Shown here: positions 12,480 to 24,647 of the stretch, in pieces
How positions within the stretch are numbered: position 1 is the stretch's first letter
Layout: each line of letters starts with the position of its first letter
Source of the DNA: Sphaerosporella brunnea
Taxonomy: Eukaryota > Ascomycota > Pezizomycetes > Pezizales > Pyronemataceae
Reading direction: 5' to 3'
Assembly (NCBI GenBank): GCA_008704415.1
Contig: VXIS01000032.1
Span: 1-64,000, forward strand
Length of the DNA: 64,000 bases
Program-made: the position numbers and the translations under genes
Notes under the pieces: model-generated
Told to the model about the DNA's origin: nothing
Databases searched by the model: none
What the model saw: only the letters and a program-made list of their open reading frames with translations

Positions 12480-14891
12480 TCAATCGAATAATCCTGGAAA
12501 GGTGTAGTCACTTCCGCTCTTATTGCGTCTACGCTTACTCTCAAGGACCCCCGCGCTCATCACTGCCAACCTGCATGCCTCCCGCAGTTCGCAATCTATA
12601 TAGCCCTCGGGATTACTGCTGGCATGACTGGCCTTACTGCTGGCTTTGCTCCAAGTTCTTGGATGAAGTGATCGCCTGGTTCCAGTGTTCTTCATCTGTA
12701 TCTCATCCTCGAATTCTTGCATCACCTGCAACGCCTGTTGCCACTGGCCACTGACAACTACATTTCGATGTTGGGGAGGATCGACATGAGCCGTGATGCT
12801 GAGCGTCTCTCGTGGGAGTGATGACGTCCGAGAAGTTGGTCGTGACGTCTCTGACTTTCCGGAAGGGGGTTCGATCCCATCATCCATGTTTGTGCGACTC
12901 GTCTCGCCACTCTCTGTTATTTTGATGAGTTCAGGGAAGTGCGCAAACACCCTGCTCATGCTCCTGATAGGTGTGGGTGACTGAAGTCGATCATCGTCCG
13001 CGAGTTCCCTCTCCCCCGAGACATGGACGCTGCCGACGTCACCTTCGAATTCCTTGATGCTCTCTGCCCATCCAATTGTGGACACGGATGCGCGTCGGAT
13101 ACTTTTCGGCATGCTGGTGTTCCGGTAATTTATCTTGGAGCTCGTGCGCGTCGGCACGATGTGGGGCCCCGCAGTTACAATCAGAGAGGAGGGATATGTT
13201 TTGCGATTAGGGCTGTGGGAACGATAGCCGAGGGCCGGAGAAGGAGGAAGGGTCTCATATAGTGAGGCGGGGGAGGAAACATATCCCGCAACCGCGGATG
13301 GGGAACAAAAATCTAGTTGCATTAGATGGAGGTTTGATCTCTTTGATGCGGAGTACTCGCCGGCTAGGGAAAGTTGTCCGTCACCAATCTTCGGCGAGGC
13401 CATTTTGCTGAATTCCAACAGCTTCCAATTTTCCCCATGTCTGTTGATGATGCGGATCTTGCTCGCACTGGAGAGCCTTGATTTTCTCAGGGACATGAAG
13501 GAATTCTTAGTCCAAGTTGGCAGTCTTCCTTGACAATTTCGTTCTTGCTCCATCTTTGCATGCCTGGCATCAAGAATACGGGTGTTGATGGGGTGAAAGA
13601 TGGTTACTCCTGATGCTTCACCTCTCTTCGTTGGATCAGATTTGGCGGTGAAGACAAGTTGCTTCTTGACCGCATCGGATCCGAAGTACCGAAGAACCTC
13701 TTCGACCAAATGGGGATGATGATGGCCAAGTTCGTCGGGTTTGAACATGGAGAAAATGGAGAACTTGCTCGTAAAACGATTTCCCCAATAAAGTATGCGT
13801 GGTCTATTAGGTAAAAGCGGCTTGTAGCCAGCGTAGGACTGATTTTGCTTTACCGTACGGTTTAGGAGCCGAAAGAAAATGCTAGGCCGTTTTTTCAGCC
13901 GAGTGATTTGTGGTTCAACTCCTCCTGGAAATCGCGGGCCTGAGCCATGCCTCTTTGTGCCACCAGCTCTCCATCTTCTCGAAGGCGATCCAGGCAATTT
14001 TTCACGGCTAAGCATACGCTTCACCGCCGCTTTCCAGGGGTTGTGACCATTCGTTTTGGTGACCTTCTCAGCCTCAGCTGGAGGCGCCGTACCCTTCTCG
14101 TTTGCTTCTACTCGATCATAATTGGGGTCGTTGTACAATGGCACCAGGCGACCCATTGCCTGTACATCCTTCGCACTCAGCCTATCGTCTGACTCTCCCG
14201 TGTTACAATCAGCGGCAGTCAAAGTCGGAGGTCGATTGAGTTTCCGAGCAGAGGACACCTGGTTCGTCTGGCCCCCGGCCGTCCAGTCTTCATCCCCGTT
14301 GCGGCTTCCAACCAGTTGGTCATGGGAACGACGCAGCCGGTAACTTGACGACATGCTAAGGTGCAACGAAGAAGTGGAGGCGCCGCGGAAAAGGCTGTGT
14401 AGCCGGCCATGCCCTGAGGCTGCCGTGTTTGCTGTATCCAAGCTTCTGCGGCAGTTCGTCTCATTTCGCGGGACGGAAAGGCTATTGGATATTCTACACC
14501 GCAGATCAATCGTTAGGAATCGAGCTGCACACTGCGGATCTGGCATTACTCACCTCGTGGAATCTCCGCCTTCGATCGTGGCTCTCGTTGCTGCTTTTTC
14601 TTCTACATGGACGCTCTCAACTCTAACAAGCACCAACTCAGGAGCACTTCGACACCGGACGCCGGTCAGGACTTCGTGACCCCCGAGTCCCATCGGTGAC
14701 TGGAAGGAGACTGTGGAACGCCGGCCAGCCAGTGCTTGCCTACCCTCGTAGAGACAATTTCGCGGTACCCGGCTAGGATCCGCCTTCCTGGGACTGCTGA
14801 TCATTGCGGAGCCAGCGGTGAGAGCTGCATTCGGTTCCAGGTTGCAAAGGTTGGGGCAAGATTCGGACCTGCTCGGTGATTGGTTCTCCAT
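12480..14891 (-). CDS. Large basic, mostly disordered protein of unknown function
   Basis: Two exons, 14554-14891 and 12480-14493, are separated by a 60-bp intron (14494-14553) with GTGAGT donor, TCCTAAC branch and TGTAG acceptor. The join preserves frame and gives 783 residues. The chosen ATG has the context GCCACCAATGG. An open but ATG-less frame extends upstream, so an extra 5' exon cannot be excluded. I recognise no domain. The protein is rich in Ser, Arg and Pro, with basic patches (KAAVKRMLSREKLPG; RLKKRPSIFFRLLNRTVKQ) and a moderately hydrophobic segment around GYKPLLPNRPRILYWGNRF, which may be the conserved core. A C-terminal patch reads ELREACRLAVMSAGVLESKRRR. A signalling or cell-polarity scaffold is possible but only a guess. 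Confidence 0.7.
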
Positions 14892-16553
14892 TGGTGGCAC
14901 GACGCGCTCCAATGCCGTGGAATGCAGCTTCTGGTTGGGGGGCTGAGCTGGCTGCTGGAATGGCTGGAGCACATGTACGTTTGGGGAAAATACGAGAGAG
15001 CTCCGGGGCTCTGGGTGCTGGGCTTGGCGGAACGAGAGGCAGGAAACTGAGCTCGTTCAACCCCGCCCTTCGAGAAGCTGAGCTACCGAGCGGTCGGGCT
15101 TTCATCTTGGCAAACATAGATACCGAGCTCACATATACGGGTTTCTACCGGTACATTTCGAAACAAAACCAAAACTGAACCCTTTCACTCAACATAGGCG
15201 AGGTAGTGAGTGGGAGGATGGGCTTGTTTTTGCGTTTGGGAACCTCATGGCATCCAGCGCGCCAGCACCCCCAAGCCCGAGCCTCAGCAACCGGTTCTTC
15301 CCATTATCTCTCAAGTTCCGCCAGTTTGAAGGGGTCATCGCCCGCAGCTGATACCAGCTCTTTGGTGGCCACGTGACTCAATTGCACGCGTGCTTGTCCG
15401 CTTTCTCTTGTCGTGGACCAAATTCCAAGTGGAAACTGCCCGTTCAGAGGGAGAGTGAGTGGGTGCAAAAGGCAAGTGCAAAAGGCAACGAGCTAACTCT
15501 GCAAGCACACAGAAGCAAATGGCTCAAGCTCCTCTCAAAATGGAAAGGAGCGGGCACTAATACCAGCCAGAGCTCAAGCGGAATGAACCCGAGCAAAGGG
15601 GCCTTGCTTGCTGCGGTATTGGCTGAATTCTTTGCGAGTTTCTTGTAGGTTTTTGGAATAGTTACTTAGCAAAAAAAGGCGTGTACGATCTGCTGGTCCC
15701 CAAGAGAATAGGGTGCGTTCGTGTTGCTCTATCTGTGGCGATTGCAAGCTTTCATGCATGCTCATACTTCAGAAAACAAACATCTCGCGTTAATCTACCT
15801 TCGTTAGGTAACGATAATTCTCGAGGAGCAGCAAAGCTCATTCAACACCACCATTCGAGCTGGGGGCCTCCGTCCGTTATTTTTTCGCTGTCACCACGAT
15901 TGTCAGAAGTCAACTCGGTGGTTTGGAGCCGAGTGATACGCCGTGAAAGGCCATTCTGGGGTCGGATATTGCTCAACTGGAGCTTTTGGTTGTCCAATTT
16001 GAAGGCTTTCCAGTACCCAGCCACTGTCACCGCCGTCCGATGTTCAAAAGTGTCACCTCCGGTCGTACCTCATTGCTCGGTACAGTATACTGACTGGGCG
16101 AGTTAGCATAAATGCGAAGATGCACTTCGCAGCCAAAAAGCCGCGAATGGACGTCGAGAGGTCCTTTTTGCGACCGCTCAATGCTTCCCCAACAGTCGAT
16201 TAGCAGCCAACAACGGTCAGTGACAATACAAACACCGCTTCCGTTGGCCCAACGGTAGACCGGTCATTCTGTTAGGCGCGAACGGAACGGTCGCGCCATC
16301 CAAACGGAGCCTAAAATCCCGGGCATTTTTTAAGATGATTTGGTGGGGTTGTGTTGTCGGCATTTTTGAGTGGATAGTAACCCCCGGGGGTATGGTATGG
16401 TAACCCACTTTAGTAAAAGTAGCACTTTGCTCGAAAGTTATTTGATAGACAAAGTATATATATTCCTAGTTACAACTTCATCCCAGCATGACCACTACTT
16501 CTATCTCCGCGTGTCAGCTATGGAGTAGAGCAGGGAGGGAGCTGTCAGGCTTA
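14892..16553. other. Intergenic region
   Basis: No gene found. It contains the probable promoter of the 12480-14891 gene, an open frame from 15117 (minus) that may be an unplaced 5' exon of that gene, and a 13-bp direct tandem duplication GTGCAAAAGGCAA at 15463-15488. Confidence 0.55.
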
Positions 16554-17513
16554 CTATTTGCACAAGAACTTAGCGTGATAAGCAACATGGTCTTCTCCAA
16601 AGGTGGAGATGAAGTAGTAGCTGTGATCATATTCCTATTCCAAATCAGCGTCTCAATCTTAACACAGAGAAGAAGAAGAAGCGGAGACTCACCGGCTGAT
16701 ACCGCACCTCGACCTCCGCGCCCGCCTCCTTCGCCGCCTTCTCAAAGTTCTCAGGCAGGAGCTGTCCCTGTTTATAAAAGTTATCGGCCGTGCCCACATC
16801 GATCAAGGTCTTAAACCCCTTCCCCTTCCATCCCTTGACCAGTTCCGTCGCATCATGTTTCTTCCACTGCTCCTTGTCGTCGCCCAGGTACCCCGAAAAC
16901 GCCTTCTGACCCCACGGGCAGTTGATGGGGTTCGAGATCGGCGCAAACGCGGAGACACTCTTGTACATTCCGGGGTGCTTGAGGAACAGCGTCAACGCGC
17001 CGTGGCCGCCCATGGAGTGTCCAAATATCGACACACGCTCGGAGTCAAGCTTGTCCGGGAACGCGGCCCACAGCGCCTGCGGCAGCTCCGAGGTGATATA
17101 GCTCTCCATGCGGTAGTTTTTGCTCCACGGCTCCTTGGTCGCGTCGATGTAGAAGCCGGCGCCGGTGCCGAAGTCCCAGCTGTCGTCTTCACCTGTGATG
17201 TTGGCGCCGCGAGGGGAGGTGTCGGGATAGACGATGGCGATGCCGTGGATCGACGCATGGCGCTGCATAAAGCCCTTTTCCGAGCAGTTTTCGGCGGTGC
17301 AGGTGAGGCCCGAGAGGTAGAAGAGAACGGGGACTTTTTGGGTTGCGGATTGAGGTGGCAGGTAGAGGTTTAAGTTCATGGGGGTGCCCGTGGAGGTGCC
17401 TACAGGCGTCAACAGGGCGCATTGTCTAGATGTCGAGGGGACACACTGTTGTGGGAGAGCTTCAACAGCTTGCCGTGGAAGTTGGCGATGGTGGCTTTAG
17501 TCTCGAAGGTCAT
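16554..17513 (-). CDS. S-formylglutathione hydrolase (esterase D family)
   Basis: Three exons: 17447-17513, 16693-17399 and 16554-16634, with introns of 47 bp (GTGTGT..TGTAG) and 58 bp (GTGAGT..AATAG); 284 residues, the usual family size. It hydrolyses S-formylglutathione to formate and glutathione, the last step of glutathione-dependent formaldehyde detoxification. The N-terminus KATIANFHGKLLKLSHNS and LNLYLPP are typical. The alpha/beta-hydrolase nucleophile lies in GHSMGG (Ser about 151), the acid probably in DVGTADNFY, and the catalytic His in YDHSYYF (about 262), which is encoded only after the second splice. The same frame stays open to an upstream ATG at 17618, adding 35 residues (MKAFASFLQQHVRSIPHLK...RYSTAK) that look like a mitochondrial presequence, so two start sites may be used. 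Confidence 0.93.
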
Positions 17514-17924
17514 CTTTGCGGTTGAGTAGCGTTTTGGACTGGTGAATGACGCGGTCAATGGCTTCAGATGGGGGATGGACCGGACGTGCTGCTGAAGGAA
17601 AGATGCGAAAGCCTTCATATAATGATTATAATCCCGGGCTCATGCAGGCGGTTGGCGGGGTTGTTTCTGGAATAATAATGCGTGGTGGGGTGGGATGACG
17701 TTTTTGGCTAGGCGTTCTTAGTGGGGAAACATCGGAAGCTCGCTTTCTCCCGTCGCTTGCACTTCGGATGTTGTATGTAATGTGATGCTGCTTCCTATGT
17801 GGAGGCTTCGCATTGGCTGGCTGAAAAATCAGTATCTTGAGGCTTGAATAAGCGGCAGTTCCAGCCCCTCGGTGATAGGCATGTAGGCAATGGTGATATG
17901 GTCGTCGAGTGCGATATCATGTTC

Positions 17925-19128
17925 CTACAGAAATCTAGCCTCCTTCGCAGCGGCTTGCCGCTTCTTTTTCCGCTGCGCCTCCTGCGCCGCCGCCTTTTCT
18001 GCTGCTGCTTCTTGCGCGTCCAGCCGTTCCTGTTCCGCACGCTTCGCTGCGGCCTCCTTTTGCAGCTTCCGCGCCTGCCAGAGTACATCGTCCTCCTCGA
18101 GTTCCTTCAGCACTGTAGTCCCATCGCATTAGCCTTGCGCTGAAAAGAGGGCAAGTGGGAAAGGCATACCCTGCTCCGAATCTTTCTCCTCCTTCTCGTC
18201 TCCCGTGCCCAACGTAGCCTCCACATCCACGTCCTCCCCGCGCCCCAGTCGCTCTATCACCTCTCGGAACACCACGATCTTGTTACCCGCCTTTCGCACA
18301 AAGTCGGCGTGTTCATGTTTCAGGAGGATTTGCTGGATTGCTTGCGAGCGGATCAGTAGGAAGATCCACTGTGCCCCGCACCATCAGCGATGAAGCTGTG
18401 GCGTGCGTACGATGTAGAAGGTAGCGGGATTGTAGCCCCCTCCGTGTTTGCCCTTCAATTTGGAGAGGAATCTGCCGCTAGGTGCGGTTCCCTTTCTTTG
18501 CCGCAGCTGGGACGGTAGGCCAAGGGTTGGAGGATCTTTGGGAGGAAGGGAATCCCGCGCGCTTCGAAAGCGTGAACTGATGAAATCGCGTGGAAGCGGG
18601 CGGCGCAAAACGGGTGAACGTGGGCCAGCTCCCGCAGCAGTGGAGCCCGTAGAAGCGGGCGCAATCGTGGTCTCTTTCACTTCCCGCAGCTTCTTCAGTA
18701 ACTCCTTCAGCATAGTTCGCTGATCCTCAACCTCCCGTTTAAGCACCTCACTCTCCGCGATCGTCTCATCTAATCTCGCCTTTCCCTCGCCATTCTCAAA
18801 AGCGGCACCACGCGCCTCCGCAATATCTCTCGGCGGAAGAATCGACGGCATAGGCGGGGGCGCGGTGTCAGGTGGCGCAGCTTTTCGGCAGGTTTCTACG
18901 TTGTCAAGTAGACGGTCTCTCGCGTTAAGACTAGTCACAGCAGACCGGTTTCGAACCCCTCCTATAACACCGCCATCAAATGTCAGATAATTATGTGGGT
19001 GGACTTGTCCTGGAGGAGGGGGAGGGGGGAACAACCGTCGGCCTCTGCTTCATATACTTAGCCATTCGCTCGTGCGCCTACTTTAGTAACTCATCATTCT
19101 CCCACTGTATTCGGGGCGAAGCTGTCAT
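17925..19128 (-). CDS. Conserved fungal protein with a DUF5321-like C-terminal part
   Basis: Four exons: 19082-19128, 18411-19044, 18170-18368 and 17925-18112. The introns are 37 bp (GTAGGC..GGCTAAG..GCAG), 42 bp and 57 bp; the total is 355 residues. Exon 1 reads MTASPRIQWENDELLK and joins a proline run. Residues about 95-140 form a charged helical stretch. After GRFLSKLKGKHGGGYNPATF comes a hydrophobic segment, YIVWIFLLIRSQAIQQILL, that may span a membrane, then VIERLGRGEDVDVEATLGTG and a long Ala/Glu/Lys-rich coiled coil to the end. The NPxTF..IxxLLxxSxAIQ..RGExVDVExxLGTG pattern resembles the fungal mitochondrial family I know as DUF5321; the name is from memory and uncertain. The 37-bp intron is near the lower limit, and the N-terminal half may instead belong to a separate transcript. 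Confidence 0.75.
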
Positions 19129-19413
19129 AGCTACACTGCGACAAGCTTTTGTCGAGTGCGCGCGTGAATGCCATTCGCAGCTGTTTGACACGCTGGCCAT
19201 CGGGCTCTTGCTGGTCTGGCTGTTCTTCTGCGATCGGTTCAAGCGCTTCGGGCGCGGGTTGCGGTGGTGCTACGGCTTCTGGGCGTGGTGGTGGTTGTGT
19301 GGTTTGTTTTGGCGGTGAGACGCGACGCAGCTAACCAGGAGAGTTGACTACGAGAGCTGTGTCCCTCACCATCACCAAGCAACCCAACCTCATTATCCCT
19401 CCCGCAAAACACA
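19129..19413. promoter_or_regulatory. Short divergent promoter region
   Basis: Only 285 bp separate the start codons of the minus-strand DUF5321-like gene and the plus-strand Mso1 gene, so both promoters must lie here or overlap the coding regions. The Mso1 side has a pyrimidine-rich leader (TCCCTCACCATCACC...). I see no clear TATA box. Confidence 0.6.
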
Positions 19414-20130
19414 ATGTCCTACTTCTCCAACATCCTCACCGCAACCAAAACCCGCTATGCCTCCTTGCGTCAAGGCGACGAGGCCGACGGCGATACCGAA
19501 GACGATTCCCACATAACACGTGTCTTGCGCAACTACTACGCGGAGCAAGTCCAGCACGGCCGACCCTACCCCACATGGTTACCACCCCCTCAGAACGCGC
19601 GCTCCAACTCCCCCACCACCTCTCTCCGTAGCACCTACGGTCGTCGCCAAGCCCCCGCCGCCCAGGCCGCAAATCACCAGTCTGGAGCTTCTCTCAGCGA
19701 CATCTGGGATGCTCCGGCGGACCAGCAACGGCCGACGATCGGTCGGATGGCCAGTGCTGGCAGTGCCAACAGACCCCAGTTGTTTCCCGATGAACCCTCA
19801 GGTGCGCCGGGAGGAGGCGGTGGAAATTTGACGGCGCAGCAGAGGATCAAGGAGCGGCTTTGGGGCAGTCGCGGAGCGGCTTCTAGTCCTCCGCCTCAGC
19901 AGATGCAAGCTCCAGGGGGAGGAAGAGTTGAGATGCCTATGGGTCCGCCAAGGGGCGACGGTGGGCAGCAACCATATATGGGATCTGGAATGCCGTGGGA
20001 TGATGGACATGGTGGTCGCCATGAGCCGCCGGCGAACAACTATCCTGGTGGAGGCGGCAACATGAGAAGGGGTGCGGGAAGGCCGGGATTGCCGAGTGGG
20101 CCTGCTGCTGGAAGGCCGCCTTATCGGTAA
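19414..20130 (+). CDS. Mso1-like Sec1-binding exocytosis protein
   Basis: Single exon, 238 residues. The first 60 residues carry the Mso1 Sec1-binding signature: MSYFSNILTATKTRYASL, an acidic stretch, then DSHITRVLRNYYAEQ and GRPYPTWLPP. In yeast, Mso1 binds the SM protein Sec1 and Rab Sec4 and helps SNARE assembly at sites of secretion (family knowledge). A second conserved block, LTAQQRIKERLWG, lies near residue 140; the rest is Gly/Pro/Gln-rich and probably disordered, with an RGxGRPG-type tail. The start is the first ATG after a leader with ACACA before it. The minus-strand neighbour starts 285 bp upstream. Confidence 0.85.
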   Translation: MSYFSNILTATKTRYASLRQGDEADGDTEDDSHITRVLRNYYAEQVQHGRPYPTWLPPPQNARSNSPTTSLRSTYGRRQAPAAQAANHQSGASLSDIWDAPADQQRPTIGRMASAGSANRPQLFPDEPSGAPGGGGGNLTAQQRIKERLWGSRGAASSPPPQQMQAPGGGRVEMPMGPPRGDGGQQPYMGSGMPWDDGHGGRHEPPANNYPGGGGNMRRGAGRPGLPSGPAAGRPPYR

Positions 20131-21443
20131 AGGGCAGGGAGAAGAATGGAGCAAGCTTGTGGTTATTTTGACTGCATCAATGAGCTTGCTTGCAGGTGTT
20201 TTTGCTTTGGCTTCTTTTTGAACATACATGACTGTTGTAATGATATCTGGCTTTGCGCTTTTTTTTTCTAGCGAAGGGTCGTTTTCTTTATTATCTTCAA
20301 TGATTGTTCTTTAGATTGATTGAAAAGGGTCCTGGCCGACGTCTTACCGGCGATGATGATGCTCTGCAGATGCTGTCACTGCTTTCTGTTTTTCAGGCCA
20401 GCTGAACAAAGTGGCCGACATCGTGATTGGTTGGATCTGAAGCATTTTGTATTTTGGTGACGAAACCAAAGATCTGTTTCAAGTGTTGTGTGCATGCACT
20501 TCGAAGTTGTGTGTAAAAGCTAACCATACATACATATGTCGGCGCCTGCATATCACCGGTCAATCGGCATCACTACCAATCTGGAGAACTGGGGTCTTCA
20601 CCGGAGCTGAACTGTCTACCGGCAGTTTCTTACCGATCAATCAAGTATGGGAACAATTTGTTGTTCGACAGACCGATACTCTATGTATCCTGCTTTAAGC
20701 GGCTTCGATGCCACTCACTTCTGTGGCCCATTTGTCCTGAAAAGCGGTGCTCAGAAGCGACAGCAAGCCATAAGATGTGATTACGGCCAGTCGTATTAAC
20801 CCTTCCCGAGGTCATAAAATCAATCCATCGTGTTGCTGTCCATCAAGATTCATGATAGACTTCGACAAATCTGGAGGTCTGTGCGAATGTTGATCTTATG
20901 TACTGCTTCAAAAACTAGATGCCGCGTTAATGCAGTATGTGAAACAGCAACACGTGGAGATTCAAGCTACTCTGGTCCATCCAACAGGACTGAATGTTAC
21001 CGGAAGGGCACCACGCTGCAGCTGAGTGCGGTCATCCCCAGTGTATAAATATTTCAGGCCAGACCATGTGCTCATGTAACCCATAAATTCTGGAACTCCA
21101 GAGTCGCCGCCCAGAGTCTCGATATCCTGCGTATACACCCGTGCAGTATTTACCTGTGTTATACTGCGTCCGATAAAGTGTAATCAGCACCGGTGAATGA
21201 TCCAAGTCAGCCTGGCGAAATCCTACCACTCAACTGGATTCGGACCTTTGGCGAATGCGTTAAGAGTGCGAAATAACATACCGTCCGCCAAACACTTGTG
21301 GTATATAGCCACAAAGCCATGATATCGACCGATATATCATGAAGAGTCGTCGTCTCGACAACATTGACACCTAATCCCGGGCTTGCCCAATCAGGAAGCC
21401 TCGCAAACGACTCCGGGCCACGTTACACGCAGACTCAGCGAAA
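20131..21443. other. Intergenic region
   Basis: It holds the 3' flank of Mso1 and the 5' flank of the Whi2-like gene. Open frames are under 85 codons and unrecognisable. No repeat stands out. Confidence 0.6.
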
Positions 21444-23816
21444 ATGGCGGATCGTGACTGCAAACGGCATCACCTCTCCTGTACACCGTCGCCGTATCTC
21501 CGTCCAAAAACACCGACTCCAACATCATTTCCGGCCGACGACAGCGGGTCGCCCGATCGTCACTTCGCGTCCTGGCTGGGTGCCGAACCCGAGCCTATAT
21601 CCGCGCCGCACGGTATATTTCCCGAAGCCGCGCAGCCGCCGCCGACGACGGCAACAACAGCACCCGCCTTCAACCTTCCCCCTAACCCAGCTCTCGCCGA
21701 CAGAAGCGCACCGCTACCGCCGCCTGCGATATCTCTCACCCCCGCCGAAGACCCGCCCGCCGCCGCCGTCTCGCCAATAACACCCCGTAGCAGCTCGCAG
21801 CCCAAGAAGCGCAAGATGAGCGGCAATGCTGTCGCGAAGGAGGTTCCCAGCGGAATCGACCCCCGAGTTTCAAGAAACTCTTGGTTCCCTGATATTCCGC
21901 GCATTTTGCCGCATGAGAAGGTACGCTGGAGGGCGGCGATTGCCCCCGAAGCTACTTACGCAGAGCTGATTGCGTTGTCACCGCAGGTGTTTCCCATCCA
22001 GATCGGCAGCGAATTATTTCGCCTGAGGTGAGCATATTGCGCGTCCCCCCTCTCACCGGATAGCGCATTTAGCTGAAGCGAGGAGTTGCTTTTCTTAGTG
22101 GGGCGTCGATCTCTTCGGATGGTCAGTGATACACGCGGTTATCGTAGCAAAACAGACATGAACTGAGAATTCTAGAGCTCCCTCATATTTTTCGCATTTT
22201 TTTGAGCGCCAGCTAGCCACGCTTGACGAAGGTCAACAGATCCGCACTTTGTACATCGACCGTGATCCGGAGACTTTCAGGGATATCGCGAGGCATTTAC
22301 AAGGTCCAACATCTTTATCACCGTCATGAGCCGATGGTCGTCACGTCAATGCTTACACCGGGCATTCCAGGTTACCACATCTCTCCAAGGGATGGACCCC
22401 ACTTCGTGCGGCTCTTTGCAGATGCGCAATTCTACAGCTGTGGGTTGCGGGACACCCCCGGCTTATTTGCACAGATTATCACTGACAGGACTGATGACAG
22501 TGCCTAAGCTGATATCACAACTCTTTGAATCAGAAATATTCATATCAATAGGTTCAGAGCACTTCCAGATAAACCGCGACCTTTTTAATTCCCCCGGGAA
22601 CTCACCAAACTACTTCACGCTCGGATTCGCAGTGTTCTTCTCAAATCCGAGTGAGATATTTCCTGGATTGAGCCGCGACGGCCTGTTGAGGCCACCATCA
22701 ATATTGCCACCAGAGGTCCCAAACCGGTCCGCCAAGGTGTTTGCAGAGCTCCTCAACCTGCTGCGGGGTTATCCCGTGCAAATCCGCGACGAGGAACATC
22801 GGCAGGAATTACTGCGGGACTGTAAATACTTTCACTTTAAGGGACTAGAGCAGAAGTTGATTCCGCATGAGATATCATGGAACCAGGCACGCATGAAATC
22901 CGAGATCACCATACGCCTTGAGGACATCAGGCCCTCGGGCGTTTCATTCGTCCCAGACTATTCCTCATCAGAGCACCCGCCGCTCAGCAGCGGGGGGCCG
23001 ACATATTCCCCGGGTTGGATCAACTATGCACGTCCATTCGTGGACGAGCAACCTCGCGAGCTAATAGTTGAGATATCGGGCGAATCCACCAAGCTCGACT
23101 GGCGACACGGCCGGGCAGAGTTCACAGGCGTAACAAACCAACGCGTCTCTGCCCTGCTGCAGGTCATAACCAACAAACTTGGCCTCCCCATCTCACATGA
23201 ATACCCAATGGGGCTCAAGATGATCAGCGAACGTATCCACGGTGGCGCAACGCCCGGCTCTGCTGCTGCTGGTGGCCCCGCAAGCCCCGGAAACACGCCG
23301 CTGTCGGAGGATAGAGTCAAGATCCGAATCGGCCCGGAGTGCTACCTCACGCTGGATGGAGAGGAATTGTGGGATCGCGATGGCCTCTCGGTCGTCGACA
23401 TCGATCCGTTGCCGCCACTGGACGACGGCAACGCCGAGCACTTCAACCATCCCGGAAGCGACGCCGGAAGAAGCGCCGGCGGTGGCGGGAGCTCGCCGGG
23501 AATTCAACGGCCGCAACCTCCCCCGAGTAGACCTACCTCAGCCACCTCCATCGCAAGGCCACAAAGCACCAATTCTGCGCCATCATTCACGTCGCAGGCC
23601 CGCAAGCGCTTAAAGCGGAAAGCAAGTATGGATCTGGAAGGGCCTGGTAGCAACAACGAGTGGATCATGAAGCGAGGCCAGTGGCGGCTGCGGATACAAG
23701 CGGCGCACGGAGCAGACAGAAGGCCGACGGGACTCGAGGCGATCCTAGTCGGCGTGAAAATCGAGGCGTTTAGTGGCGAGTATGGGAGGAATTCGAAGCG
23801 GGCGTTTTTGGTTTAG
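21444..23816 (+). CDS. Whi2/KCTD-like BTB-domain protein (PSR-phosphatase activator type)
   Basis: Five exons: 21444-22027, 22099-22121 (a 23-bp micro-exon), 22178-22303, 22371-22439 and 22501-23816; 705 residues. Residues 1-180 are Pro-rich and disordered. A BTB/T1-like fold follows: VFPIQIGSELFRL, SGASISSDAPSYFSHFF, RTLYIDRDPETFRDIARHLQG, HFVRLFADAQFYSLPKLI. A second related unit begins IFISIGSEHFQINRDLF and ends CKYFHFKGLEQKLIPHEI. A C-terminal domain includes NTPLSEDRVKIRI and WIMKRGQWRLRI. This architecture is that of fungal Whi2-type proteins, which act with Psr phosphatases in stress response and nutrient/TORC1 signalling (family knowledge). All four introns have good GT..AG ends; the second acceptor is GAG, which alone keeps frame. 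Confidence 0.88.
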
Positions 23817-24629
23817 TGTTTTTTTTTGTTTTTTTTTTTTGTTTTATCGCTTTGTTTTGTTTTATCTTCTATTTACACTATTTTATCGAACAAAGTTCAC
23901 ATGGAGTTTTTTTTTTTTTTTTCCCTTTGATTCCCTTTCCCTGGCTGGATTGATTTAGATAACGATTGATTGGCTCTCGTACTACGTTTCTTTCAGGCAC
24001 TACACCAGGTTTCCAGATAACCCCTCTTGTTCACTGAGTCTGGAGATAATGCTTGCCATCCAGCAGGCAGGACTTTCCACATCTCGACCTACGTCCGTGG
24101 GCACAAGATTTTTCTTGCTGGAATCTACTTAGATCTACCAGGTCATGCAACATGGCGATGCAACATCATCCTCGCCCCGGGTACAAGGCGCATTTATCTC
24201 GCACAGCAGCAGCAGCAGTAGCACAGACCATGAGAGTAGGGCTACTAGTAAGTTTCGTGGCAGCTGCGCGGTGATGAAATCAGTGAGTGAGTGATGCAAA
24301 AAAAAATTAAAAAATTGAACGCACCACCACCACGACGGAGAAATTGTGTAGTTTGGCGTGCGGTGGGCGGGATGTGGTGCGTGCTCAACATAGATGGTCG
24401 CGCGAGGACTTGCTGGAAGAGTACGTACGTAGCTAGGGTACCTAGGTAAGTAGTTGTTGTTGTTGTTGTTTCGCTCGGTACGAGCCTCGGTTGGCAGTTT
24501 CACCAGTTGGGTGGTTGCCGAACGACATCTAGTTCCGTGTGTCCGCGGCTTGCATTGGGTTGTCGAAGAGAGGCAAGGTTGTGCGCAAGCAGTAGTAGTA
24601 GTTAGGCGTATGCAGGGCATCTCCGCCGC

Positions 24630-24647
24630 GGGGGGGGGGGGGGGGGG
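24630..24647. repeat. Poly-G tract of 18
   Basis: Eighteen consecutive G on the plus strand. Confidence 0.9.

Noticed and set aside
18455..18664. Minus-strand frame that looks like a mitochondrial presequence
   Set aside because: It is an out-of-frame shadow inside exon 2 of the 17925-19128 gene and starts at TTG.
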